This document shows positions 1 through 6,896 of a stretch of 50,331 nt of DNA, piece by piece. Within the stretch, counting starts at the first letter, position 1. Each line of letters begins with the position of its first letter. The translations under genes and the position numbers were made by a program. This DNA is from Rhodospirillales bacterium (lineage in GTDB: Bacteria; Pseudomonadota; Alphaproteobacteria; Rhodospirillales; GLO-3). The notes under the pieces were generated by a model that was not told the DNA's origin, did no database searches, and saw only the letters and a list, made by a program, of their open reading frames with translations. Location: contig PIVK01000021.1 of assembly GCA_003354135.1 (NCBI GenBank), forward strand, positions 1 through 50,331, read 5' to 3'.

Positions 1-78
1 ACAGCCCGTCGGAGGGCGTCGGGAAGCCTTGACGATGCGCCGCATCGCCTGCGTCTTTCCTCCTACCCGACGGGCTGT
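1..78. repeat. Inverted repeat with nested hairpin downstream of ubiA
   Basis: A 12-base arm at 1-12 (ACAGCCCGTCGG) is the exact reverse complement of 67-78. Inside lies a second small palindrome at 34-46 (GATGCG c CGCATC). The structure lies beyond the 3' end of ubiA and may act as a transcription stop for it or for a gene left of the window. It has no clear T-run, so the terminator role is inference. Confidence 0.4.
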
Positions 79-100
79 ATAAGCGATCTCTATGGGTCAT

Positions 101-120
101 TATCACCGCACCTTGGTATT
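101..120 (+). repeat. Short interspersed repeat, copy 1
   Basis: The motif ACCGCACCTTGGTATT occupies 105-120 and overlaps the ubiA stop codon. An exact inverted copy is at 1215-1230. A longer direct match (TATCACCGCACCTTGGTAT) occurs at 12480-12498, at the broken end of the IS30-type remnant. The copies look like solo terminal repeats left by a mobile element; the element itself is not identified. Confidence 0.45.
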
Positions 121-1054
121 ATTCCCCCACCAACCGCCCTGCCAGGATGGCGACCAATACGACCCAGCCAAGATGGCGGTTGGAACGGAACTTGTTCAGG
201 CAGTCCTTCATGTCGTCAATGTCGACGCTGACAGCCTGCCAGAACAGGTGGCCGGCAGCGCCGATGAGGAGGACATAGAACGGCCAGGAGAGTTCAGCCA
301 GCCAACCCGCCGCAGCCATCAAGGCCACGGTCAGGCTGTAGAAGGCGAACAGCCAGGGGCGTGTGGCATCGCCCAGATGCAATGCCAGAGACTTGACGCC
401 GATGACCATATCGTCGTCCTTGTCCTGATGGGCGTAGATGGTGTCGTAGCCAAGTGTCCAGAAGAAGCCGGCGGCGTATAGGAGCACCGCCGGCGGGTCC
501 AACTGCCCCCTGACGGCGGCCCAGCCCAGCAGCGCCCCCCAGTTGAAGGTCAGGCCCAGGACCGCCTGCGGCCAATAGGTAACGCGTTTGGCGAAGGGAT
601 AGATGGCGACGAGGCCCAAAGACGCGATCCCCATGGCGATGGTGAAGGAATTTAGCTGAATCAATACAGTAAGGCCGATCAGCAGTTGTAGGGCTAGAAA
701 CAGGCCAGCCCGGAACAGCGTGACTTCGCCCGAAGGCAGGGGGCGGATTGCAGTGCGTGCCACCCGGGCGTCAAAATTCCGATCCGCCATATCGTTTACC
801 GTACAACCGGCACCCCGCATAACGACCGCGCCGAGAGCGAAAAGTCCCAGCAGCCAAAAGTCGGGCCGGCCCGGCGAAGCGAGTGTGATGCTCCACCAGC
901 AGGGAAACAGCAGCAGCCAAGTCCCGATAGGCCGATCAAGCCGCGCCAGCCGGAGGAAGGGGCGGAGCCCCGTGGGAGCCATCGTATCGATCCAGCTGGC
1001 CGCCGGAATGTCGTTGGCTGTATTCTCGATCATCTCCTCCATGTCCAAACCCAT
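119..1054 (-). CDS. ubiA: 4-hydroxybenzoate polyprenyltransferase (UbiA)
   Basis: This inner-membrane prenyltransferase attaches the polyprenyl tail to 4-hydroxybenzoate in ubiquinone synthesis. The translation is strongly hydrophobic with many membrane segments. It carries both aspartate-rich UbiA motifs: NDMADRNFD near residue 87, followed by RPLPSG, and YDTIYAHQDKDDD near residues 203-215. These bind the Mg-diphosphate of the prenyl donor. The length, about 311 residues, fits the family. The frame is open further upstream to a TTG at 1096. I chose the ATG at 1054, which follows GGGAGG closely; ATGs at 1042 and 1033 are also possible. The gene stands alone on the minus strand and is bracketed by the inverted 16-base repeat at 105-120 and 1215-1230. 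Identity is firm; the start is not. Confidence 0.93.
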   Translation of the reverse strand: MGLDMEEMIENTANDIPAASWIDTMAPTGLRPFLRLARLDRPIGTWLLLFPCWWSITLASPGRPDFWLLGLFALGAVVMRGAGCTVNDMADRNFDARVARTAIRPLPSGEVTLFRAGLFLALQLLIGLTVLIQLNSFTIAMGIASLGLVAIYPFAKRVTYWPQAVLGLTFNWGALLGWAAVRGQLDPPAVLLYAAGFFWTLGYDTIYAHQDKDDDMVIGVKSLALHLGDATRPWLFAFYSLTVALMAAAGWLAELSWPFYVLLIGAAGHLFWQAVSVDIDDMKDCLNKFRSNRHLGWVVLVAILAGRLVGE

Positions 1055-1214
1055 GGCCTCCCGCACGGCGGGGTCACCGAATGGACAAGGACCCAACCGT
1101 TATTCCCAACGCGTGTGAGGAAGGCCCGGATCCCCTTGGTGCTGGCGTCCTTCGGCTTACCGCTATTGGACACCTTCATCATAAGACAAGCACGATCGAC
1201 GTAAACCGTCCTCT

Positions 1215-1230
1215 AATACCAAGGTGCGGT
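1215..1230 (-). repeat. Short interspersed repeat, copy 2 (inverted)
   Basis: AATACCAAGGTGCGGT here is the exact reverse complement of 105-120. With copy 1 it flanks ubiA as a pair of 16-base inverted repeats about 1.1 kb apart. The nearby 1097-1279 intergenic stretch shows nothing else I can name. Confidence 0.45.
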
Positions 1231-1279
1231 ATTCCTGGACGAACGGCTTTTCCGCTTCGGAAACCGCTCTTTGTGCTGT

Positions 1280-1780
1280 CTACCGGCCATGGCCTCGCCA
1301 GCGGTAGAACTCCGCCATCCGTCTTGCCATGTCCATGATTCTGGGGTTATGGGCCGCTTCCGTCCGTGGGGCCTTGCCGTGAACAAAAAGGTCGAAAGCC
1401 ATCGCCGACGTGAAGTTGTGCTGCCGCTCGGCCCAGTCCACACGGTCGAGAAAAAACAAGGCATATTGCATATCGGTTTGGCTTCCCGATTTTTGGTAGG
1501 TCTCTGCCAGTTCCTTCCATGCCGGCTTGTTGGGCGGCCAAGCCTTTACGGCGGCTTCGAAGTGGGTTGCGGCGGCGGTTTCGTTGCCTGCGGCAAAGGC
1601 GGAACGTCCGGCGTGCAATTCGGACCGGGCCGTGTCTTCGCTGAAGTCCACCTGGACCGGCTGCGGTGCGAGGGCCTGACGGTTGGGATCGGCGCAGGCC
1701 GCAAGGATCAGCACGGCCGCAAGGGCGAGCGCTCCTGTGGCCGTGTTCACAACTCCCGCCGCAATCTTCCGACCGTGCAT
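1280..1780 (-). CDS. Small TPR-like lipoprotein of unknown role
   Basis: The 166-residue product starts with a signal peptide ending in a lipobox (LILAAC, near residue 29), so it should be a lipoprotein. The rest is helical, with a TPR-like segment around residues 55-95 (repeated Ala, Trp and Tyr; GNETAAATHFEAAVKAWP). The end is rich in Arg and His. I do not recognise a named family. The ATG at 1780 is preceded by GGGGAACGCC, an acceptable ribosome binding site. The gene diverges from the SIS-domain gene at 1939 and shares a 158-bp upstream region with it, so their promoters probably lie there. A role in envelope assembly is inference from export alone. Confidence 0.75.
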   Translation of the reverse strand: MHGRKIAAGVVNTATGALALAAVLILAACADPNRQALAPQPVQVDFSEDTARSELHAGRSAFAAGNETAAATHFEAAVKAWPPNKPAWKELAETYQKSGSQTDMQYALFFLDRVDWAERQHNFTSAMAFDLFVHGKAPRTEAAHNPRIMDMARRMAEFYRWRGHGR

Positions 1781-1938
1781 GGCGTTCCCCGAAAAGCCGT
1801 TCCATCAAGGTCAAGCGGCGGCGATCATAGCACGCCAGTTTCCGGACCAGAAGCCCGGGAAATTCAGCGCCTTGACAGATTTGTCTGCGGGCGGTTGGAT
1901 GGCTCTTTCAGGGGAAGGGGCGAGAAGGGAGCTGCTTC

Positions 1939-2523
1939 ATGACTCATGTGGCAGATTACCTTGCCGAGGTCTGCAGGATCGCCGAAAGAATCGACCGGGA
2001 GAAGGTCGAGGAGATCGCCCGGGCCCTGGCAACGCTCCGGGACCACGGAGGGCGGCTGTTTGTCCTCGGTGTTGGAGGCAGTGCCGCCAATGCGGGTCAT
2101 GCGGTGAACGATTTCCGCAAGCTCTGCGGGATCGAGGCTTATGCGCCGACCGACAACGTCTCCGAACTTACGGCGCGGACCAACGACGAGGGGTGGGAGA
2201 CAGTCTTTTCCGGTTGGCTTGAGACCGGCCATCTTTCGGACAGGGACGCCCTGTTCATCTTTTCGGTCGGCGGCGGCGATGCCGAACGCAACGTTAGCCC
2301 CAACATCATCCGGGCGGTGGACTTGGCCAAGAACCGGGGTGCGAAGGTCTTCGGGGTCGTCGGTCGGGAGTCTGGATACACGGCAATGGCCGGGGACTGC
2401 GTCGTCGTCATTCCCCAGGTGGCGCCCGACAGAGTGACGCCCCATACCGAGGCTTTCCAGGCCGTGGTCTGGCATTGCCTGGTTTCCCATCCTGGTCTTC
2501 AGGTGAAAGCGACTAAATGGTGA
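1939..2523 (+). CDS. SIS-domain sugar-phosphate isomerase (GmhA-like)
   Basis: This 194-residue protein has a single SIS fold, the sugar-phosphate binding domain of ketose/aldose isomerases. The phosphate loop GVGGSAANAGHAVNDFRK lies at residues 44-61. A second conserved stretch is FSVGGGDAERNVSPNI near residue 110. The layout resembles GmhA (sedoheptulose-7-phosphate isomerase), but the details diverge and the substrate cannot be fixed. A clear AGGGAG lies about 9 nt before the ATG. The gene is followed after about 120 bp by a transaldolase on the same strand, which suggests joint handling of C6/C7 ketose phosphates, perhaps for a surface sugar. Alternatives are a phosphoheptose isomerase or another SIS isomerase. 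Confidence 0.82.
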   Translation: MTHVADYLAEVCRIAERIDREKVEEIARALATLRDHGGRLFVLGVGGSAANAGHAVNDFRKLCGIEAYAPTDNVSELTARTNDEGWETVFSGWLETGHLSDRDALFIFSVGGGDAERNVSPNIIRAVDLAKNRGAKVFGVVGRESGYTAMAGDCVVVIPQVAPDRVTPHTEAFQAVVWHCLVSHPGLQVKATKW

Positions 2524-2646
2524 TGGGTTTCACTGTCGGGTATTCTGAAAGACGGCATTCTGGGTTTGTCGTTTGCAGTCCCCTATTGGGAAGATGCTGA
2601 AACGATGTCTGGCCAGTGCCGAAACACGGCGTATTGTATGGACCCC

Positions 2647-3381
2647 ATGGACCGTTTGAGCGATCTAAACATCAAGATCTTTGCGGACGGGGCGGATCTG
2701 GACGAGATCCTGACGTTCGTTGCCAACCCGTTGATCAGAGGTTTCACCACCAACCCGACCCTGATGCGCAAAGCAGGCGTCGACGATTACGAAGGATTCG
2801 CCCGGGATGTCCTGGAAGCCGTTCCCGAGTTGCCGGTGTCCTTCGAGGTCTTTGCCGATGAGTTCGATGAGATGGAGCGCCAAGCGCGGCTCATCGCATC
2901 GTGGGGCGACAACGTGAACGTCAAGATCCCGGTCACCAACACGCGGAGCGAACCCGCCGGCGATCTCGTGGAAAGGCTTTCGGCAGACGGGATCAAGCTC
3001 AACGTCACGGCTGTTCTAACCTTGGATCAGGTCCGTATGATCGGCGAGCGCCTTGATCCGGACGCGCCTGCCATCGTCTCGGTATTTGCCGGACGGATCG
3101 CTGATACCGGCGTCGATCCCGTGCCGGTTATGCGTGAGGCGCGGGATATCCTTTCCGAAAAACCAGATGCGGAACTTCTCTGGGCGAGCCCGCGCGAACT
3201 GCTCAACGTCTTTCAGGCCGACGGGATCGGTTGCCACATCATTACCGCGACCCAGAATATCTTGAACAAACTGTCGCTGGTGGGGCGGGATCTCGGGGAG
3301 TATTCCCTGGATACGGTAAAGATGTTTTACGACGATGCGGCGAGTGCGGGATATTCGATAGACATCTCGGATCGGAGGTAG
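2647..3381 (+). CDS. Transaldolase / fructose-6-phosphate aldolase family
   Basis: The product, about 244 residues, has the small-transaldolase pattern. There is an early KIFADGAD with the catalytic-type Asp, then GFTTNPTLMRKAG, then the Schiff-base lysine in NVKIPVTN. NVTAVLTLDQV and VSVFAGRIADTG follow. It should form a TIM barrel that moves or cleaves dihydroxyacetone units of ketose phosphates. The frame is open upstream to 2566, with ATGs at 2605, 2638 and 2647. I chose 2647 because family members begin a few residues before KIFADGAD; no start has a convincing ribosome binding site. It pairs with the SIS-domain isomerase upstream. True transaldolase versus aldolase activity cannot be told from sequence alone. 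Confidence 0.88.
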   Translation: MDRLSDLNIKIFADGADLDEILTFVANPLIRGFTTNPTLMRKAGVDDYEGFARDVLEAVPELPVSFEVFADEFDEMERQARLIASWGDNVNVKIPVTNTRSEPAGDLVERLSADGIKLNVTAVLTLDQVRMIGERLDPDAPAIVSVFAGRIADTGVDPVPVMREARDILSEKPDAELLWASPRELLNVFQADGIGCHIITATQNILNKLSLVGRDLGEYSLDTVKMFYDDAASAGYSIDISDRR

Positions 3382-3444
3382 CCGGCGATCACGGGGGCCA
3401 TCTTGATGGCCTCGGGACGGGTGGCGAATACATTGAGGACACGC

Positions 3445-3555
3445 ATGGAATTCAACGTCCGTGGTGGTGGAGCTGATTGGATATCCCGCTCCGAGGCAAT
3501 TCGCAAGGATCGCTTTCGGCCGGATCGGTTTGCACCTATGGTGCGGGGATATTAA
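3445..3555 (+). CDS. Possible 36-residue small protein
   Basis: A short ORF starts at an ATG preceded by TTGAGGACACGC, with GAGG about 6 nt upstream. It ends in TAA 17 nt before the EipB start. The product is charged and Arg-rich (MEFNVRGGGADWIS near its start, ending in VRGY). It sits in the transaldolase reading frame: after that gene's TAG at 3379 the frame stays open for 57 codons, so an earlier start (ATG 3406) is also possible. I recognise no family. It could be chance. Confidence 0.28.
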   Translation: MEFNVRGGGADWISRSEAIRKDRFRPDRFAPMVRGY

Positions 3556-3572
3556 GACGAGGGAACGGATCG

Positions 3573-4406
3573 ATGATCCGGAGTTCAATGTTCCGCATGA
3601 TCGTTGCCGTGGCCGCCGTGGCCGCCGTGGTCGCTGTGGTCGCCGTGGCCGGTCTCTGGACAAACCGTCCGGTCTCGGTGGACGGTCTGGTGCCGCACCG
3701 TGCGGTCTATACCATCAAGGCCGGGAAGCTCAGGGGAAGCATCGGCTTCGTCGGCGTCAGCGGTGCCATGTCGATCGTGGTGGAGAAGACCTGCGATGCC
3801 TGGATCGTCGCTCAGGACCTGTCCATGGTGCTGAGCACGCCCTCGGGCAAGACCTCGGAACAGGGGCTCCGTTTCGCGTCCTGGGAATCACTGGATGGCA
3901 CGCATTATCGTTTCAACGTCGAGAACAAGGTCGGAGACACAGTCGAGGAACTTAACGGCGAGGCGGTCCTGGACAGGCCGGGGGGCGAGGGGACGGCAGT
4001 CTTCTCGTCGCCGGAAGGGGCGAGTGTGGATCTTCCGTCCGGCAGCTTCTTTCCCATGAGCCACACGGAATGGATTCTGGAAAACGCGCGGGCGGGAAAG
4101 CGCTTCCTGCCCCATACGGTGTTTGACGGCACTGACAGCGAGGGGCCCAGTCCGGCCATCCTTTTCATCATCCGTCCGGCGCCGAAGCCGGCCGATAGCG
4201 GGAATCCGTTGACGGCTGTATCGGGCTGGGTGATCCGCCTATCCTATTACGGTGCCTGGGGGCGGGATGCGCCGCCCGATTACGAGGTGCAGGCGGTGCA
4301 GTTGGACAACGGTATTTCTCCAAGCCTGATACTCGACTACCAGGACTTTACGGCCCACATGGATGCGGTCAAGATCCAGGCCCTGCCGTTGCCGGATTGC
4401 GGCTGA
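3573..4406 (+). CDS. eipB: EipB-family periplasmic cell envelope integrity protein (DUF1849)
   Basis: This 277-residue exported protein matches the EipB/DUF1849 family, a periplasmic beta-spiral protein needed for envelope integrity in Alphaproteobacteria. It has an N-terminal hydrophobic segment made of a Val/Ala repeat (3597-3650), then LVPHRAVYTIK, the family's opening motif. Two cysteines match the conserved pair: one in KTCDAW near residue 74, and one at the extreme C-terminus in LPDCG. The central strand-rich region includes HYRFNVENKVG. The ATG at 3573 has GAGGG about 10 nt upstream; ATGs at 3588 and 3597 are alternatives. The next gene encodes an exported PDZ protein, so the two may serve envelope upkeep together; that link is inference. 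Confidence 0.85.
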   Translation: MIRSSMFRMIVAVAAVAAVVAVVAVAGLWTNRPVSVDGLVPHRAVYTIKAGKLRGSIGFVGVSGAMSIVVEKTCDAWIVAQDLSMVLSTPSGKTSEQGLRFASWESLDGTHYRFNVENKVGDTVEELNGEAVLDRPGGEGTAVFSSPEGASVDLPSGSFFPMSHTEWILENARAGKRFLPHTVFDGTDSEGPSPAILFIIRPAPKPADSGNPLTAVSGWVIRLSYYGAWGRDAPPDYEVQAVQLDNGISPSLILDYQDFTAHMDAVKIQALPLPDCG

Positions 4407-4473
4407 AGGCCGGTTGTGCGGACCCTGCCGCGTCGTTAATATTGTCGAGACGAACAATTACCGGCGATCAGTC

Positions 4474-5187
4474 ATGCAGAGGATTTGGCGACAGTTGATC
4501 AGACGCGGTGTTCTCGGTTTGGCGGTTATTCTCGTCTTCGGGATTTCCCCCTTGGCTGCGGACGGCAGCGCTTTCATCGGGATGCAGGTCCAGGAGGTCT
4601 CCGATGGTATGGCGCAGGCATTAGGGATGGACCGGGCGCACGGTGTGCTGATCCAGGACGTGGCGCTGGGAGGGCCCGCGGCCGCTGCGGGCTTGCGCCG
4701 CGGCGACCTAATCTTTGAGATGGCGAGCAAGCCTGTGGAAACCTTCGAAGGACTGATGGCCATCGCACGCAGCCTCAAGGCCGGCGTCAGCGTCCCGGTC
4801 AAGGTCATGCGCCAAGCGAACCCGGTGGAAGTGACCCTCGTTACCGGCACGTGGCCTGCGGCCTGGAGGATAGAGCGGGGCGGTTTCGCCAACATTCCGG
4901 AAGTGGGGCTGACCGTAGCCGCCATTACCGAGAAGGTCCGCAACACCTTCGACTTGCGCTGGGGCAGCGTTGGGGTCGTGGTGTCGATGGTGGATGCGGG
5001 AAAAGCCGCGGCACGGTCTTCTCTGCGGCGCGGCGAGGTCATTCGCCAGGTCGATCAGTCGGATGTCTGGCAGCCGGGTCAGGTGGTGGACGCCTATCGG
5101 AAAGCGAAGGCGGAGGGGCGCGACGCCTTGCTGCTTCTGGTCGAAAGAGCAGACGGCTTTCGTTTCACCATGCTGAGCATCAAATAA
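4474..5187 (+). CDS. Exported protein with two PDZ domains
   Basis: The 237-residue product begins with a signal peptide or membrane anchor (residues 10-30, ending SPLAAD). Two PDZ-type domains follow. The first runs over residues 33-125, with FIGMQVQEV, a HGVLIQDVALGGPAAAAGL loop and LRRGDLIFEM. The second, weaker one runs over residues 140-237, with RWGSVGVVVSMVD, SLRRGEVIRQVDQ and LLLLVERADG. The arrangement resembles the PDZ1-PDZ2 tail of DegP/HtrA proteases, but no protease domain is present. It may bind C-terminal peptides in the periplasm as an adaptor or decoy. The ATG at 4474 comes 67 nt after the eipB stop. Which protease or partner it serves is unknown. Confidence 0.8.
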   Translation: MQRIWRQLIRRGVLGLAVILVFGISPLAADGSAFIGMQVQEVSDGMAQALGMDRAHGVLIQDVALGGPAAAAGLRRGDLIFEMASKPVETFEGLMAIARSLKAGVSVPVKVMRQANPVEVTLVTGTWPAAWRIERGGFANIPEVGLTVAAITEKVRNTFDLRWGSVGVVVSMVDAGKAAARSSLRRGEVIRQVDQSDVWQPGQVVDAYRKAKAEGRDALLLLVERADGFRFTMLSIK

Positions 5188-5190
5188 GGG

Positions 5191-5943
5191 CTACTTCTTT
5201 CTGATCATAGCGACGGCCTGTTCCAGGGCCTCGCGGTTTAGCGCGCCGGGGATCAGCTTGTCGCCGATGACGAAAGCGGGCGTGCCGCTGATACCGAGCT
5301 GACGGGCCAGCGCCCGATTGTTTGCCAAGGCTTCGTCGATGGCGGGTGTCTCCATGGCTGAAGCGAGTGCGCTGGGATCGATCCCGTTGTCCGTGGCCAG
5401 CTTCATGATACGGTCTGTCGGCAGGGAACCTTTCGATTCCATCAAAGCGCTGTGGAAGGAGAGGTACTTCGCCTCGTCCATGTGCCAAGCGGCGAGCGCT
5501 GCGCGCGAGGCGACCACGGATTGGGGGCCCAAGATGGGAAACTCCTTGAAGACAATGCGGACCTTGGGGTCAGCCTTCATGAAATCCTGCAGCACCGGCA
5601 GTACGCGTTTGCAGTAGCCGCAATTGTAGTCAAAGAATTCGACGATCGTAACGTCACCATTTTTATCGCCGCCGACCGGAGATGCCGGATCATGCTCCAA
5701 CTGGTCGCGGTTAGTGGCCAGCGCCTCTCGGGCCCGGGTTTCCCCAATCGCCTGTTGTTTGGCCTGTTCTGCCCGGATGGCATCGATAACGATCTCCGGG
5801 TTCTCTTCAAGGACTTGGCGGATGAGATTGCGCACGTCCTTTTCCTGGGCCGGCGTAAGGGAACTTCCGGCCCAGGCCGCAGCGGTCATTGTCACGAGGA
5901 GCAATAGGGCGGCGAGGATGCTAGACGGGCGAAAAGGCAGCAT
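5191..5943 (-). CDS. DsbA-family periplasmic thiol:disulfide oxidoreductase
   Basis: This 250-residue protein has a signal peptide (ending AAAWAG), a helical N-terminal region (VRNLIRQVLEENPEIV) and a thioredoxin fold of the DsbA/DsbG-like type. The redox motif CGYC follows EFFDYN near residue 110. The cis-proline loop SGTPAFV is near residue 220. The long helical lead-in before the thioredoxin fold is typical of ScsC/BdbD-like members. The ATG at 5943 is preceded by CAGGAGTTCCAG, a good ribosome binding site. The frame is open well upstream, but that part lacks a signal sequence. It converges with the PDZ gene, leaving 3 nt between the stops. It oxidises or isomerises disulfides in exported proteins. 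Confidence 0.9.
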   Translation of the reverse strand: MLPFRPSSILAALLLLVTMTAAAWAGSSLTPAQEKDVRNLIRQVLEENPEIVIDAIRAEQAKQQAIGETRAREALATNRDQLEHDPASPVGGDKNGDVTIVEFFDYNCGYCKRVLPVLQDFMKADPKVRIVFKEFPILGPQSVVASRAALAAWHMDEAKYLSFHSALMESKGSLPTDRIMKLATDNGIDPSALASAMETPAIDEALANNRALARQLGISGTPAFVIGDKLIPGALNREALEQAVAMIRKK

Positions 5944-6175
5944 CTGGAACTCCTGATATTTTATTGTTTTCAGCGCTTTCAAACCATCTTGCTCGACAGG
6001 GTGGGAAAACGCAAGGAGACGGCCGCAACACCATTGCCCCGGAGATAGGGCCGAAACCCCGGAACGCTTCAATGACATGGTGCGCAGCCATTGGAGCACC
6101 GGGGACTTCTGGTGTTTGACCGGTTTCGTTGCTTTGACGCTGTCTGGCGCCGCAGAGTAGGAACACGCAAGAAGA
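5944..6175. repeat. Intergenic stretch with diverged repeat copies
   Basis: The 232 bp between the DsbA-type gene and the lipoprotein gene appear to hold two diverged copies of a unit of about 80 bp, roughly 5950-6025 and 6100-6176. Both end in a CGCAAGRAGAC-like string preceded by a GCTTTsA segment. A third, weaker match may lie near 6060. Similarity is only about two thirds by eye. No coding sense was found. Confidence 0.25.
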
Positions 6176-6892
6176 CTACCTCGACAACATGATCCCCGAG
6201 ACATGGCCGGCGGTCCCGGGACTGCCTCCGGCCGACGCGATCCCCATGAAGACAACCCGAACTTGGTTAATGTCGTCACCGGGCCAGGCAAGGCGGTACA
6301 CCCCCGTGAGGTCGGTTGTTTCGCGCCACCAGAGTCCCGCGTGCTCGCGTCCGCCACGTACGGAATGGCGAGCCGGAATACGCGGGTCGCTGCTCTTGAC
6401 CCAGCGTAACTCTCCGCGTCTCAGCGCCGAGCCTTCCCAGGTGACCGCCAACAGCCGGTCGTGGGGTGGCAGGTCCAGGCCGAGCCAACCCGATTTCCGT
6501 TCTGCTGCTCGTGTGTCAATGGGATTGCCGCCGCGGAAACCGACGATTATGTGAATCGGATGGCCTTGTTCGCCATGCGGATCCATGTTCCAGGCCCAGG
6601 TGAGGAAGGGGGCGAGTTGAAGTCGGGTGTGCGTCTCCCGCACGAAGGCGAAGGGCGCTTCGCCGCCAGCGACCCGGAGCGCCGGGTAGCTGTTCCGTTC
6701 GCCGATCGAGATTGCCTGCAACACGACCTCCTCCCCGCCATCGATGGTCCAGGCTCCGGGCGCGGCGGAGGGGAAAAGCACGCCCTGGCGAGCGAGGGTA
6801 TCGAGTCGTTTATCGAGTGAGGGGGCGGGGGAGCCGGTACAAGCGGCCAGCAGCCCGAGTAGAAAGAGTAGTGCAGGCAAGACGCGCCGCAT
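6176..6892 (-). CDS. Lipoprotein, possibly DUF3047-like
   Basis: This 238-residue product has a short signal peptide and a lipobox (LLGLLAAC, Cys near residue 18). The mature part is strand-rich with a WAWNMDPHG motif near residue 108, followed by a hydrophobic strand (HIIVGFRGG). It also has Trp-rich loops (GLWWRETTDLTGVYRLAWPG). The pattern of a ligand-shielding strand followed by W-x-W is reminiscent of the DUF3047 family, but I hold that only weakly. The ATG at 6892 is 4 nt past the stop of the M48 protease gene on the same strand, so the two are almost certainly cotranscribed. A function in the periplasm or at the outer membrane is likely; no enzyme signature is visible. Confidence 0.7.
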   Translation of the reverse strand: MRRVLPALLFLLGLLAACTGSPAPSLDKRLDTLARQGVLFPSAAPGAWTIDGGEEVVLQAISIGERNSYPALRVAGGEAPFAFVRETHTRLQLAPFLTWAWNMDPHGEQGHPIHIIVGFRGGNPIDTRAAERKSGWLGLDLPPHDRLLAVTWEGSALRRGELRWVKSSDPRIPARHSVRGGREHAGLWWRETTDLTGVYRLAWPGDDINQVRVVFMGIASAGGSPGTAGHVSGIMLSR

Positions 6893-6896
6893 GGCA

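Noticed and set aside
1-78. Attachment site or integron attC-like element
   Set aside because: Only a simple inverted repeat with a nested hairpin; no integrase gene or recombination core is visible.
5944-6357. N-terminal extension of the DsbA-type protein in the same frame
   Set aside because: A signal peptide and a good ribosome binding site sit at 5943; the extension has no conserved sequence and overlaps the next gene.
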